Of a DNA stretch of 64,000 nucleotides, positions 52,734 through 63,176 are shown piece after piece. Under the pieces are notes generated by a model, which was not told the origin of the DNA, did not search any database, and worked only from the letters and a program-made list of their open reading frames with translations. Numbering within the stretch: position 1 is the first letter of the stretch; the number at the start of each line of letters is the position of its first letter. The position numbers and the translations under genes were made by a program. The DNA is from Brevundimonas sp. SORGH_AS_0993. GTDB lineage: Bacteria > Pseudomonadota > Alphaproteobacteria > Caulobacterales > Caulobacteraceae. Location: assembly GCF_030818545.1 (NCBI RefSeq), contig NZ_JAUTAH010000001.1:1927001-1991000 (forward strand), given 5' to 3'.

Positions 52734-52769
52734 AAAAAGGGCCGGCGGATCGCTCCGCCGGCCCTTTTT
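52734..52769. terminator. Strong bidirectional terminator downstream of acnA
   Basis: A 16-bp perfect stem (52734-52749 with 52754-52769) on a four-base loop, with T runs at the 3' end on both strands. It lies 19 nt after the acnA stop on the minus strand. Confidence 0.95.
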
Positions 52770-52787
52770 CTTGGTCGCTTCGAGCGC

Positions 52788-55514
<2,727 letters not shown>

Positions 55515-55750
55515 GGAGAGTTTTCCTCTGGTCAGCGCCGCCCGACAATCCGGTTGCGCCTTCGCGCGACAGACGCAGCGGCTCACAGGACCCCTGCGCG
55601 CGCGGCGAAAGCCTGCTGCGGCGACGGTGCCTATAGCCCCGCCTGAACCGAGCGTCCATGTGTCCACACCCTTGACAGGGACATTGAGAAAGGTTCGCAA
55701 AAATCGCGCCCTCTCTCTCCCTCGCCGCGCCGAGGAGGGGTAAATCACAC

Positions 55751-56374
55751 ATGATCCACGCCCTGACCCTTTCCGGCCTGACCGTCTCGCGCGGGGAGCG
55801 GCGGCTGTTCGACGGCCTGGACCTGACGCTGAAGGCCGGGGAGCTGCTGACCCTGACCGGAGCCAACGGAGCGGGCAAGACCAGCCTGTTGCGGGCTATC
55901 GCCGGACTGCTGCGGCCGGACGCCGGAACGGTCGCCTTCCACGACGACGACGGCAATCCGCTGGATGAGCGGCAGGCGCGCGGGCGAGAGGTCCATTTCC
56001 TGGGCCATCAGGACGGATTGAAGACCAGCCGCACGGCGCGCGAGGAGCTGGGCTTTCAGTGCGACTGGCTGGGCCACACCCAATACGGCGTCGATCACGC
56101 CGTCCAGGCTTTCGGGCTTGCCCCCCTGCTGGACCTTGAGGTGCGCCGCCTGTCCGCCGGCCAACGTCGGCGCCTGGCCATGGGCCGACTGGTCGGATCG
56201 CCCCGCGCCCTTTGGCTGCTGGACGAACCGATGGCGCCGCTGGACGCCCGCTGGCGCGGCGCCTTCGCCGACCAGATGCGTCGCCACCTGGACGCCGACG
56301 GCCTGATCGTCGCCGCCGTCCACGACCCTTTGCCCCTGCCGAGCCGCACTCTGGACTTGGGGAGGCGGACATGA
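55751..56374 (+). CDS. ccmA: Haem exporter ATP-binding protein CcmA
   Basis: A 207-residue ABC ATPase with Walker [10 protein letters not shown], signature [14 protein letters not shown] and Walker B LWLLDEP. With CcmB and CcmC it releases haem-loaded CcmE for cytochrome c maturation at the inner membrane. First gene of a five-gene ccm run. Its stop overlaps the ccmB start (ATGA). The 236-bp gap to acnA contains a TTGACA (about 55672-55677) that could serve as a -35, but no good -10 follows. Confidence 0.95.
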   Translation: MIHALTLSGLTVSRGERRLFDGLDLTLKAGELLTLTGANGAGKTSLLRAIAGLLRPDAGTVAFHDDDGNPLDERQARGREVHFLGHQDGLKTSRTAREELGFQCDWLGHTQYGVDHAVQAFGLAPLLDLEVRRLSAGQRRRLAMGRLVGSPRALWLLDEPMAPLDARWRGAFADQMRRHLDADGLIVAAVHDPLPLPSRTLDLGRRT

Positions 56375-57084
56375 ACCGCGCATCCCCACAGGATCAGGAA
56401 CCGCGTCCGCCCGGCCTGCGCGGCGCGACCCGCGTGCTGTTGGAGCGCGAACTGGACCTGGCCTGGGGCGGGGGCGGCGGGCCGCTTCTGGCCTGCGGCT
56501 TCTTCGCCTGTCTGACCGCCCTCCTGCCTCTGGCGGCGGGCGGCGATCCGCGCACCCTGGCCCCGGTGGCGGGCGGCGTCGCCTGGCTGGCCCTGGCGCT
56601 GGCGTCCCTGCTGTCGCTGGAGCGGCTGTTCGAGCGCGATCTGGAGGACGGCGCCCTGGACCTTTTGGCGCTCGGTCATCTGACGCTGGAGCAGGTGGTG
56701 CTGATCAAGGCGCTGGCGCAGTGGATCGCCGTCGGCCTGCCCCTGGCCCTGACCGCCCCCGTCGCCGCCCTGGCCTTGGGCTTGCCCGCGTCGCTGACGC
56801 CCCTGGTCGCGCTGACCGCCCTGATCGGCGGAGCAGGCTTCGCCTTCACTGGGGCGCTGGGCGCAGCCCTGGCGCTAGGCGCCAGGCGCGGCGGCCTGCT
56901 GATCGCGGTCGTGGTCCTGCCCCTGTTCATCCCGCCCGTGGTCTTCGGCGCCGGCGCCCTGGAGCGCGCCGCCTCGGGCCAGCCTGTGGGACCGGCCCTG
57001 GCCCTGCTGAGCGCCTACGTCCTGTTCGCCGCCGTGGTCGCCCCCTTCGCCGGGGCCGCCGCCGTTCGTAACGCCCAAGGGTGA
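56371..57084 (+). CDS. ccmB: Haem exporter permease CcmB
   Basis: 237 residues with six hydrophobic segments. [12 protein letters not shown] at the N-terminus, [22 protein letters not shown] and [18 protein letters not shown] are the CcmB blocks. The ATG at 56371 overlaps the ccmA stop by 4 nt, which fixes the start despite the longer open frame. CcmB is the membrane partner of CcmA. Confidence 0.94.
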   Translation: MNRASPQDQEPRPPGLRGATRVLLERELDLAWGGGGGPLLACGFFACLTALLPLAAGGDPRTLAPVAGGVAWLALALASLLSLERLFERDLEDGALDLLALGHLTLEQVVLIKALAQWIAVGLPLALTAPVAALALGLPASLTPLVALTALIGGAGFAFTGALGAALALGARRGGLLIAVVVLPLFIPPVVFGAGALERAASGQPVGPALALLSAYVLFAAVVAPFAGAAAVRNAQG

Positions 57085-57126
57085 GCGGCTTGCCCGTCGC
57101 CCATTCGTTGCGTAAGCGCTGAGACC

Positions 57127-57846
57127 ATGTTCGGCCTGTCCAACCCGCAGCGCTTCATGGCCTTCACCGGCCCGCTGACGACCGTGCTGTGGGGCCTCGC
57201 CGTCGTCTTGCTGGGCGTCGGGGCCTGGCTCAGCTTCACCGTTCCGGCCGATTATCAGCAGGGCGACACGGTGCGGATCATGTTCGTCCACGTCCCCGCC
57301 GCCACCCTGGGCCTCGGCGCCTATGCGGCGCTGGGCGTGTCCAGCTTCTTCGCGCTCGTGTTCCGCCACGCCCTGGCCGACGCCGCCGCCCGCGCCGCCG
57401 CCCTGCCGGGAACCGCCTTCACCGCCCTGGCCCTTATTACCGGCTCCTTGTGGGGCCAGCCGATGTGGGGGACCTGGTGGGTGTGGGACGCGCGTCTGAC
57501 CAGCGTTCTGGTGCTGTTTCTCTTCTATCTCGGCTATCTGGCGCTGCGGGCCTCCATCGAGGACGAGCAGAAGGCCGCACGGGCCGCCGCCGTTCTGGGC
57601 CTGGTCGGTCTGATCAATCTGCCGATCGTGAAGTTCTCGGTCGACTGGTGGAACACGCTGCACCAGCCCGCCAGCTTCCTGACCCCCGGATCGTCGGGCC
57701 TGGACCCCGTCTATCTGCCGCCCTTCCTGACCATGCTGGCGGCCTATGGGGTGCTGTTCCTGGCCCTGTGGTTGACGGCGATCCGCACCGAAATCCGTCG
57801 CCGCCGCGGCGTAACCCTGCGCGCGCGCAGGGCGCAAGAGGCCTGA
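57127..57846 (+). CDS. ccmC: Haem-handling protein CcmC
   Basis: 239 residues, six membrane segments. The tryptophan-rich WWD motif is MWGTWWVWDARLTSVLVL, and conserved His residues sit on both sides (IMFVHVPAATLG, WWNTLHQPASF). CcmC loads haem onto CcmE. It follows ccmB by 42 nt and precedes ccmD by one base. Confidence 0.95.
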   Translation: MFGLSNPQRFMAFTGPLTTVLWGLAVVLLGVGAWLSFTVPADYQQGDTVRIMFVHVPAATLGLGAYAALGVSSFFALVFRHALADAAARAAALPGTAFTALALITGSLWGQPMWGTWWVWDARLTSVLVLFLFYLGYLALRASIEDEQKAARAAAVLGLVGLINLPIVKFSVDWWNTLHQPASFLTPGSSGLDPVYLPPFLTMLAAYGVLFLALWLTAIRTEIRRRRGVTLRARRAQEA

Positions 57847-57847
57847 G

Positions 57848-58081
57848 ATGCTCGACCTGGACATGAGCCCCTACGCCGCCTTCGTCTGGCCCGCCTGGGG
57901 CGTCAGCGCCCTGGTTCTGGCCGCCCTGACCGTCCGCGCCTTCGCCGCCTCTCGCCGATGGAGGCGCGAACTGGCCAGACTAGAGGCAGAGCAAGGCACG
58001 CCTCAGGACGCAGCAGACCCAAACGGCCCTCAAGTAGCGCGAAGCGCGATAGAGCCAAAAAAAACTGGGCTTCGCCCGTGA
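57848..58081 (+). CDS. ccmD: Haem exporter protein CcmD
   Basis: 77 residues. The N-terminal membrane helix (YAAFVWPAWGVSALVLAALTVRAF) followed by RRWRRELARLEAEQ is typical of CcmD, a small protein that holds CcmABC and CcmE together. The last 25 or so residues are unusual: they are encoded partly by repeat copy B (58026-58056) and read QVARSAIEPKKTGLRP. The stop overlaps the ccmG GTG start by 4 nt. Confidence 0.88.
   Translation: MLDLDMSPYAAFVWPAWGVSALVLAALTVRAFAASRRWRRELARLEAEQGTPQDAADPNGPQVARSAIEPKKTGLRP
58026..58056 (-). repeat. REP-like hairpin, copy B, inside ccmD
   Basis: Reverse complement reads GGCTCTATCGCGCTTCGCGCTACTTGAGGGC, matching the ends and centre of the family (CTATCGC...GCTxCTTGAG). 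It lies within the 3' coding end of ccmD and 22 nt before the ccmG start, so it also falls in the ccmG ribosome-binding neighbourhood. Confidence 0.7.
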
Positions 58082-58626
58082 CCCGCTGGCTGGCCCTTCT
58101 GCCCCTGGTCGTGCTGGCGGCCCTGGCGGTCCTGTTCGTCGGCTGGTCGCTGAAGCGCGATCCCGCCTTCAAGCCCGACGCTCTGGTCGGCCAGCCGATC
58201 CCCGAGACCGTGCTGCCGCTTCTGACCGGCGACCGCGCAGGCCCGGGCAATCTGGACCTGAAGACCGCCGGCGTCGGCAAGCCCATGCTGGTCAATGTCT
58301 TCGCCTCCTGGTGCGCGCCGTGCCGGATCGAACATCCCAGACTGCTGGCGCTGAAGGAACGCGGGATCGCCGTCGTCGGCGTGGCCTACAAGGACGAGCC
58401 GGTCGCCACCCGGGCCTTCCTGGACGAGATGGGCGATCCCTATGCGATGGTTCTGGTCGACCACGACGGCCGCGCCGGCCTGGATTTGGGCATTTCCGGC
58501 GTGCCCGAGACCTTCGCCGTCGACGCCATGGGCCGCATCACCGCCAAACAGTCCGGCCCCCTGCTGAACGACGCAGACATCGAACGCCTGGTCGCCTCTC
58601 TTCAAGCGCCGGCGCCATCGCGTTAA
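58078..58626 (+). CDS. ccmG: Cytochrome c biogenesis thioredoxin CcmG (DsbE)
   Basis: 182 residues. An N-terminal anchor (TRWLALLPLVVLAALAVLFVGW) is followed by a periplasmic thioredoxin fold with FASWCAPCRIEHP and GVPETFAVDAMG, the CcmG fingerprint. It reduces apocytochrome c haem-binding cysteines. The GTG at 58078 overlaps the ccmD stop (GTGA) and begins the anchor, which decides the start. Its TAA stop lies inside the first GCGTTAACCCT repeat. Confidence 0.94.
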   Translation: MTRWLALLPLVVLAALAVLFVGWSLKRDPAFKPDALVGQPIPETVLPLLTGDRAGPGNLDLKTAGVGKPMLVNVFASWCAPCRIEHPRLLALKERGIAVVGVAYKDEPVATRAFLDEMGDPYAMVLVDHDGRAGLDLGISGVPETFAVDAMGRITAKQSGPLLNDADIERLVASLQAPAPSR

Positions 58627-58654
58627 CCCTTTTTCTAGGGATTGCGTTAACCCT
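58620..58654 (+). repeat. Two direct copies of GCGTTAACCCT
   Basis: Identical 11-mers at 58620-58630 and 58644-58654, 24 nt apart, in the gap between ccmG and the next gene. Each contains GTTAACC, similar to CtrA half-sites, but the spacing does not fit the TTAA-N7-TTAA consensus. The first copy contains the ccmG stop. Confidence 0.5.
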
Positions 58655-58660
58655 GTCGGC

Positions 58661-58936
58661 ATGAGCGTGATTCGTCCCGGCCTGCCGCCGACAACGCCCG
58701 CCGCGTCGGGTCTCGACCTGCCCAGCGCCCGCAGCGCCCAGGCGGCCTTTTTCCGCGCAGCCCTGGATCAGGCGTCTGCTGCAGCCAAGCCGGCGACGCC
58801 CGCGCCTTCTGCCGCCGTCACGTCCGCCATTCGCACCGCAACGCCGGCTCGTCCGGCCCAGCCTGCGCCCGTCGCCCCGCCGCGAGAGGAGCCGCGCATC
58901 CTGCGCCCTGGCTCCTATCTCGACATCAAGGTCTGA
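58661..58936 (+). CDS. Small Ala/Pro-rich protein of unknown function
   Basis: 91 residues. The N-terminal part has LDLPSARSAQAAFFRAALDQASAAAKP, a likely helix, then a Pro/Ala linker, then a compact ending EEPRILRPGSYLDIKV. No signal peptide or membrane segment. Start ATG at 58661, without a clear ribosome site. The terminator at 58998 follows. No family recognised. Confidence 0.6.
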   Translation: MSVIRPGLPPTTPAASGLDLPSARSAQAAFFRAALDQASAAAKPATPAPSAAVTSAIRTATPARPAQPAPVAPPREEPRILRPGSYLDIKV

Positions 58937-58997
58937 TCCGCTCCCGCCTCGGAACCGCCTATTCCGCCTCCGTCGTCAAGCGTCGGGGCCTGAACGC

Positions 58998-59033
58998 AAA
59001 AACGGGCCTGACCGACTGGCCAGACCCGTTTTT
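58998..59033. terminator. Bidirectional terminator before tRNA-Gly
   Basis: AAAAACGGG (58998-59006) pairs with CCCGTTTTT (59025-59033), and CTG/CAG extends the stem inward. T runs are present on both strands. It ends the ccm-side transcript and can also stop transcription from tRNA-Gly. Confidence 0.88.
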
Positions 59034-59048
59034 ATCCGCATCTCGACA

Positions 59049-59123
59049 TGGAGCGGGCGAGGCGATTCGAACGCCCGACCCCAACCTTGGCAAGGTTGTG
59101 CTCTACCCCTGAGCTACGCCCGC
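59049..59123 (-). tRNA. tRNA-Gly (anticodon GCC)
   Basis: The minus strand folds into a full cloverleaf: acceptor GCGGGCG/CGCCCGC, D arm GCTC...GAGC, anticodon loop with GCC inside ACCTTGCCAAGGT, T arm with GTTCGAATC, discriminator T and encoded CCA (59049-59051). Confidence 0.96.
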
Positions 59124-59280
59124 AATCCGTAAGGCGCCGCATGTGCGCCCCGTCGAGGAGGGGGCGTATAGCGGAGGGTTGAACGATCCTGCAAGCTCTT
59201 TTTTTGCGGCGATCTCGCTTCTCGGGACTTCAGGCCGAAGATGGCCGTGTCCGCCGGATTCTCACCGCCTGAGCGCCTTA

Positions 59281-59312
59281 GCGCTCAAGCAGCGAGCGAC
59301 CGCGTCGCGAGC
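59281..59312 (-). repeat. REP-like hairpin, copy C (partial)
   Basis: Reverse complement GCTCGCGACGCGGTCGCTCGCTGCTTGAGCGC shares the GCTGCTTGAGCGC end and the GC-rich hairpin style of copy A. The left part is diverged. It lies in the tRNA-Gly to SDR gap; apart from it, 59124-59330 shows nothing I can name. Confidence 0.5.
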
Positions 59313-59330
59313 ATAACGCCCTTTCACGCA

Positions 59331-60113
59331 TCAACGCGGCGCCAATCTGATCGCGCCGTCCAGACGGATGCATTCGCCGTTGATATAGACGTTGCGCGCC
59401 AGCTCCAGCACCAGCGACGCATAGTCGGCGGGCGTGCCCAGGCGGCTGGGAAAGGGGATGGCGGCGGCCAGGGCGTCCTGGATCTTCTGGTCCATGCCGG
59501 CCATCATCGGCGTCCACATGATGCCGGGCAGGATGGTGTTGCAGCGCACCCCTTCCTGGGCCAGATCACGGGCGACCGGCAGGGTCATGGCGTAGACCCC
59601 GCCCTTGGACGCCGAATAGGCCGCCTGGCCGATCTGGCCGTCCTGGGCCGCCACCGAGGCGGTGTTGACGATCAGGCCGCGCTCGCCGTCCGCCATCGGC
59701 TCCAACGTCACCATGCCCGCCGCCGATTGCGACAGGACGCGGAAGGTGCCGAACAGATTGACTCGCACGGTGCGCTCGAACTGGGCCATGTCGTGGGCCT
59801 TGACCTCGCCGGTGTCCTTCTTGCGCGACACGGTCTTCATGCCCGTGGCGATGCCGGCGCAGTTGACGGTCAGACGCTCCTGACCATGGGCCGCGCGGGC
59901 CTTTTCGAAGGCCGAGGCGACCGAGGCGTCGTCGGTCACGTCAACCTGGCAGAAGACGCCGCCGATTTCGGCGGCGATGGCTTCGCCCTTCTCAGCGTTC
60001 AGGTCGAACAGGGCCACCTTGGCGCCCGTGGCGGCGATGGCGCGCGCCGTGCCCTCGCCCAGGCCCGAGGCGCCGCCCGTGACCACGGCGGCGATGCTGC
60101 TGTCGAGTTTCAT
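59331..60113 (-). CDS. Short-chain dehydrogenase, 3-hydroxyacyl-CoA dehydrogenase type 2-like
   Basis: 260 residues. NAD motif TGGASGLGEGTARA, DVTDDASV for the adenine site, NCAGIA, and the catalytic Tyr-x3-Lys in YSASKGG, with IVNTASVAAQDGQIGQAAY before it. The RKKDTGEVKAHDMAQFERTVRVNLFGTF segment is typical of the HSD17B10-like 3-hydroxyacyl-CoA dehydrogenases. It may act in fatty-acid or isoleucine oxidation alongside the fadB operon, but it is not linked to it. Confidence 0.92.
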   Translation of the reverse strand: MKLDSSIAAVVTGGASGLGEGTARAIAATGAKVALFDLNAEKGEAIAAEIGGVFCQVDVTDDASVASAFEKARAAHGQERLTVNCAGIATGMKTVSRKKDTGEVKAHDMAQFERTVRVNLFGTFRVLSQSAAGMVTLEPMADGERGLIVNTASVAAQDGQIGQAAYSASKGGVYAMTLPVARDLAQEGVRCNTILPGIMWTPMMAGMDQKIQDALAAAIPFPSRLGTPADYASLVLELARNVYINGECIRLDGAIRLAPR

Positions 60114-60167
60114 CTGTTCGTCCCTATATTGTCGTGAACCTGAGTTTCGTTCGAGGATTTAGCGGCC

Positions 60168-60566
60168 ATGACCGCCAAAGCCAAACCCGCCGAACCATCG
60201 GATGTGCTGGACCCGAAAAAGGCGCTCGTGCCGTCGGTCGTGAAGATCAACGAGGCGCGGGTGGCGAAGGGCTTCTGGCCCAAGATCCAGCGCACGGCCG
60301 CCCGCATTCCCTTCGCCGACCAGGCCCTGGCCGCCTGGTACGCCGCGCGCGATCCGCAGACGCCGATGGCGGCCAAGGGCATGATCTTCGCGGGTCTGGC
60401 CTATTTCGTCATGCCGGTGGACGCCATTCCCGACATCTTTGCGGGCATCGGCTACACCGACGACGCGGCCGTCATCACCGCCCTGCTGGCCCTGGTCGGC
60501 GCCAACATCAAACGCCGCCACCGCGACCAGGCCGAGGACGCGGTGCAGCGTCTGAAGGCCAACTGA
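60168..60566 (+). CDS. YkvA (DUF1232) family protein
   Basis: 132 residues. The DUF1232 core AAKGMIFAGLAYFVMPVDAIPDIFAGIGYTDDAAVI is complete and forms a short hydrophobic hairpin. An N-terminal charged region precedes it. Function of the family is unknown; it may be membrane-associated. It is divergent from the SDR gene, with 54 nt between starts. Confidence 0.9.
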   Translation: MTAKAKPAEPSDVLDPKKALVPSVVKINEARVAKGFWPKIQRTAARIPFADQALAAWYAARDPQTPMAAKGMIFAGLAYFVMPVDAIPDIFAGIGYTDDAAVITALLALVGANIKRRHRDQAEDAVQRLKAN

Positions 60567-60603
60567 TGACCTCTTGCGCACTCGACGTCTAAAGATTTGA
60601 ACG

Positions 60604-60990
60604 GTGAACCGGCATCAGAAGCTTGCATTGTGGGCCGCCGATTGCGCCGAGCATGTCCTTGCCCTGTTCGAAGCTGAGCACGGGGAAGATCAGCGGCCCC
60701 GACAAGCGATCGAAGCCGTTCGGCAATGGCAAAGCGGCGACATAGCCATGACCATTGCGAGGAAGAAGGCGTTTGCGGCCCACGCGGCCGCAAGACAGGC
60801 GACCAATAGCGCCGCGATTGCTGCGGCAAGAGCGGCCGGTCATGCCGCAGCTACGGCGCATGTCGAAACTCACGCCATCCACGCCGCAAGGTATGCGCAA
60901 AGGGCTCGAAACGCCCATGATGAAGGCCTTGATGACGAGCGTGAATGGCAAATCAGCCGCTTGCCTGACGGCGTGGAAGCCCCCTTTTGA
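60604..60990 (+). CDS. Putative immunity protein, Imm-5-like domain
   Basis: 128 residues from a GTG at 60604. The sequence has RHQKLALWAADCAEHVLALFE, PRQAIEAVRQWQSGDI and a long Ala-rich helix series AAIAAARAAGHAAATAHVETHAIHAARYAQRA, the pattern of the Imm-5-like putative immunity domain. No toxin gene is adjacent. Composition is AT-richer than YkvA and the reductase on either side. The name rests on pattern memory, so the fold is more certain than any immunity role. Confidence 0.65.
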   Translation: MNRHQKLALWAADCAEHVLALFEAEHGEDQRPRQAIEAVRQWQSGDIAMTIARKKAFAAHAAARQATNSAAIAAARAAGHAAATAHVETHAIHAARYAQRARNAHDEGLDDEREWQISRLPDGVEAPF

Positions 60991-61017
60991 AACCAGTCTT
61001 GGGGGTGCGCGCTGACC

Positions 61018-62019
61018 TCAGCTCTCGACCGTCACCACGATCTTGCCCAGGGCCTGACGGTCCCCCAGGGCCTTGATCGCCTGCCCGGCCTTTTCCAGAG
61101 GGAAGGTCCTGGAGACGCGCGGCTTGATCTTGCCCTCGGCGTACATCTGCATCAGCTCGGCCATATTGGCGGCGTGGGCCTTGGGATCGCGCATCACCGC
61201 CGCGCCCCAGAAGACGCCGATCACCGACACGGACTTCAGCAGGGTCAGGTTCAGCGGCAGGGACGGAATCCCGGCTGGGAAGCCGACCACCAGATAGCGC
61301 CCGTTCCAGTCCATGGCCCTGAGCGCCGGATCGGCGTAGTCGCCCCCCACCGCGTCATAGACCACGTCGGCGCCGTCGCGGCCCGTGGCCAGCTTGAACT
61401 CCCCGGACAGTTCCTTCTGCGCGGCCTTGTCCATCGGGCCGGTCGGATAGATCAGGCCGTTGTCGGCCCCCAGCTCCAGGGCGAACTCGACCTTGTCGTT
61501 GGTGGAGGCGGCGGCGACCACCCTGGCCCCCATGGCCTTGCCCAGCTCCACCGCTGCAGCCCCGACGCCCCCGGCCGCGCCCAGCACCAGAAGCGTCTCC
61601 CCGGCCTTCAGCTCCGCCCGGTCCTTCAGGGCGTAGTAGCTGGTGCCATAGGTCATGATCAGGGCCGCCGCCTCTTCGAAGCTCATGGCGTCGGGGATGG
61701 GGATGACCGTCTCGGCCCGCACCGCCAGCCGCTCGACCAGGCCGCCCCAGCCCGGCACGGCGATGACCCGGTCGCCCTTGCGCACGTCCTTGACGCCCTC
61801 GCCCACCGCCTCGACCACGCCGGCGACCTCCGCGCCGGGCGAGAAGGGCCGTTCGGGGCGGAACTGGTATTTGTCTTCGATGATCAATGTGTCGGGATAG
61901 TTGATCCCCACTGCCTTGACCTCGATCACCACCTCGCCCGCCTTGGGCGTCGGGTCCAGCACCTCCTCGACCACAAGCGTTTCGGGGCCGCCGGGGGCTT
62001 TCGACAGAACAGCACGCAT
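61018..62019 (-). CDS. NADPH:quinone oxidoreductase family protein
   Basis: 333 residues, zinc-independent MDR. N-terminal MRAVLSKAPGGPETLVVEEV, VGINYPDTLIIEDKYQFRPERPFSPGAEVAGVVEAVGEG, and cofactor motif LVLGAAGGVGAAAVELGKAMGARVVAAAS are typical. It lacks the catalytic and structural zinc cysteines. It probably reduces quinones or enoyl substrates with NADPH. The ATG at 62019 has AAAGGAAA about 7 nt upstream; the 17 extra codons above it run into repeat copy D and are rejected. Confidence 0.93.
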   Translation of the reverse strand: MRAVLSKAPGGPETLVVEEVLDPTPKAGEVVIEVKAVGINYPDTLIIEDKYQFRPERPFSPGAEVAGVVEAVGEGVKDVRKGDRVIAVPGWGGLVERLAVRAETVIPIPDAMSFEEAAALIMTYGTSYYALKDRAELKAGETLLVLGAAGGVGAAAVELGKAMGARVVAAASTNDKVEFALELGADNGLIYPTGPMDKAAQKELSGEFKLATGRDGADVVYDAVGGDYADPALRAMDWNGRYLVVGFPAGIPSLPLNLTLLKSVSVIGVFWGAAVMRDPKAHAANMAELMQMYAEGKIKPRVSRTFPLEKAGQAIKALGDRQALGKIVVTVES

Positions 62020-62034
62020 AAGGTTTCCTTTCTT

Positions 62035-62103
62035 GGCCTGCCGCTTCGCGGTGCTTGAGGCCGTTTGCATTTCCTTTGGCCTATCGCTTCGCTGCTTGAG
62101 GCC
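62035..62103 (+). repeat. REP-like hairpins, copies D and E in tandem
   Basis: Copy D at 62035-62062 (GGCCTGCCGCTTCGCGGTGCTTGAGGCC) and copy E at 62078-62103 (GGCCTATCGCTTCGCTGCTTGAGGCC), 43 nt apart start to start. The flanks TTTCCTTT and GTTT are repeated too, so the unit looks tandemly duplicated. Each can fold on its GGCC ends. They lie in the leader of the quinone oxidoreductase gene. Confidence 0.75.
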
Positions 62104-62202
62104 CGTTTCCCTTCGACCGACATGGCGCGGCCTTCATCACGACGCTAAAGAGCGCCACGCCCGTTTGAAAGAGGCGATGAAGACAAGGCTCAGGAAGACG
62201 AC

Positions 62203-63072
62203 ATGACCGCCCTCATCCTCCACGGCGGCGCCGGCGCCCGGCGAGAACGCAACTACGACGCCGAGGTCTTGCATATGCGCCAGGTGGTCGAGGCGATGAA
62301 GACGCGCCTGGACGCGGGCGACAGCGCCCTGGACGTCGCCACGGCCGCCGTCGTCATGCTGGAGGACTCCGGCCTCTATGTCGCGGGCAAGGGGGCCTCC
62401 CCGAACCTGGCCGGGGCCTATGAACTGGACGCCAGCCTGATGGACGGGTCGACCCGCCGCGCCGGATCGGTCGCCGCCCTGCAGGGCTTCCGCAATCCTG
62501 TCGTCGCCGCCCGCGCGGTGATGGAGCGCACCCCCCATGTCATGCTGGTGGGCGAGGGCGCGGCCCTGTTCGCCCACGACCAGAGGCTGGAGCCCATCGC
62601 CGACGAGACCGCCTGGTACACCGGCGCCGGACAGGGCGAGGACAACCATCCGCCCGGAACCCTCGGCCACGGCACGGTGGGCTGCTGCGTGCTGGACGGC
62701 CAGGGGCGACTGGCCGCCGCAACCTCCACCGCCGGGGTGTTCGGCAAGATGCCCGGCCGGGTGGGCGACACCCCCATCCCCGCCGCCGGGACCTGGGCCG
62801 ACGACAAGGCCGCCGCCTCCTGCACCGGCCAGGGCGAATATTTCATCCGCGTCGCCGCCGGCGCCCAGTTGGCCTGGCGCGTCGCCGCCGGACAGCCCCT
62901 GGCCCAGGCGGCCCAGGCCGTGATCGACGAAATCGGCGCCCTGGGCGGCGACGGCGGCCTGATCGCGCTCGACGCCGCCGGAAACATCGCCGCCCCCTTC
63001 AACAGCCAGGGAATGAAGCACGCCTGGCTGACCCCCGACGGCGCGATCGGGGTCCAGGTTTTCCGCGACTGA
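62203..63072 (+). CDS. Isoaspartyl peptidase/L-asparaginase (plant type, Ntn hydrolase)
   Basis: 289 residues. ALILHGGAGARR at the N-terminus and the self-cleavage site GHGTVGCCVLD, where Thr becomes the new N-terminal nucleophile, identify a plant-type asparaginase. GRVGDTPIPAAGTWAD and CTGQGEYFIRVAAGAQLA follow in the beta chain. It removes isoaspartyl dipeptides and asparagine. It is divergent from the quinone oxidoreductase. Confidence 0.94.
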   Translation: MTALILHGGAGARRERNYDAEVLHMRQVVEAMKTRLDAGDSALDVATAAVVMLEDSGLYVAGKGASPNLAGAYELDASLMDGSTRRAGSVAALQGFRNPVVAARAVMERTPHVMLVGEGAALFAHDQRLEPIADETAWYTGAGQGEDNHPPGTLGHGTVGCCVLDGQGRLAAATSTAGVFGKMPGRVGDTPIPAAGTWADDKAAASCTGQGEYFIRVAAGAQLAWRVAAGQPLAQAAQAVIDEIGALGGDGGLIALDAAGNIAAPFNSQGMKHAWLTPDGAIGVQVFRD

Positions 63073-63176
63073 AGCCCGGACAGGGGCCGCTTGGTTTCAT
63101 TACAGCTCGGTAAGGTGCGCGTCGGGCGATCGTTGATACAGTCTATCGACCCCGTTCGGGGTCTTCGGAGAAAGCC

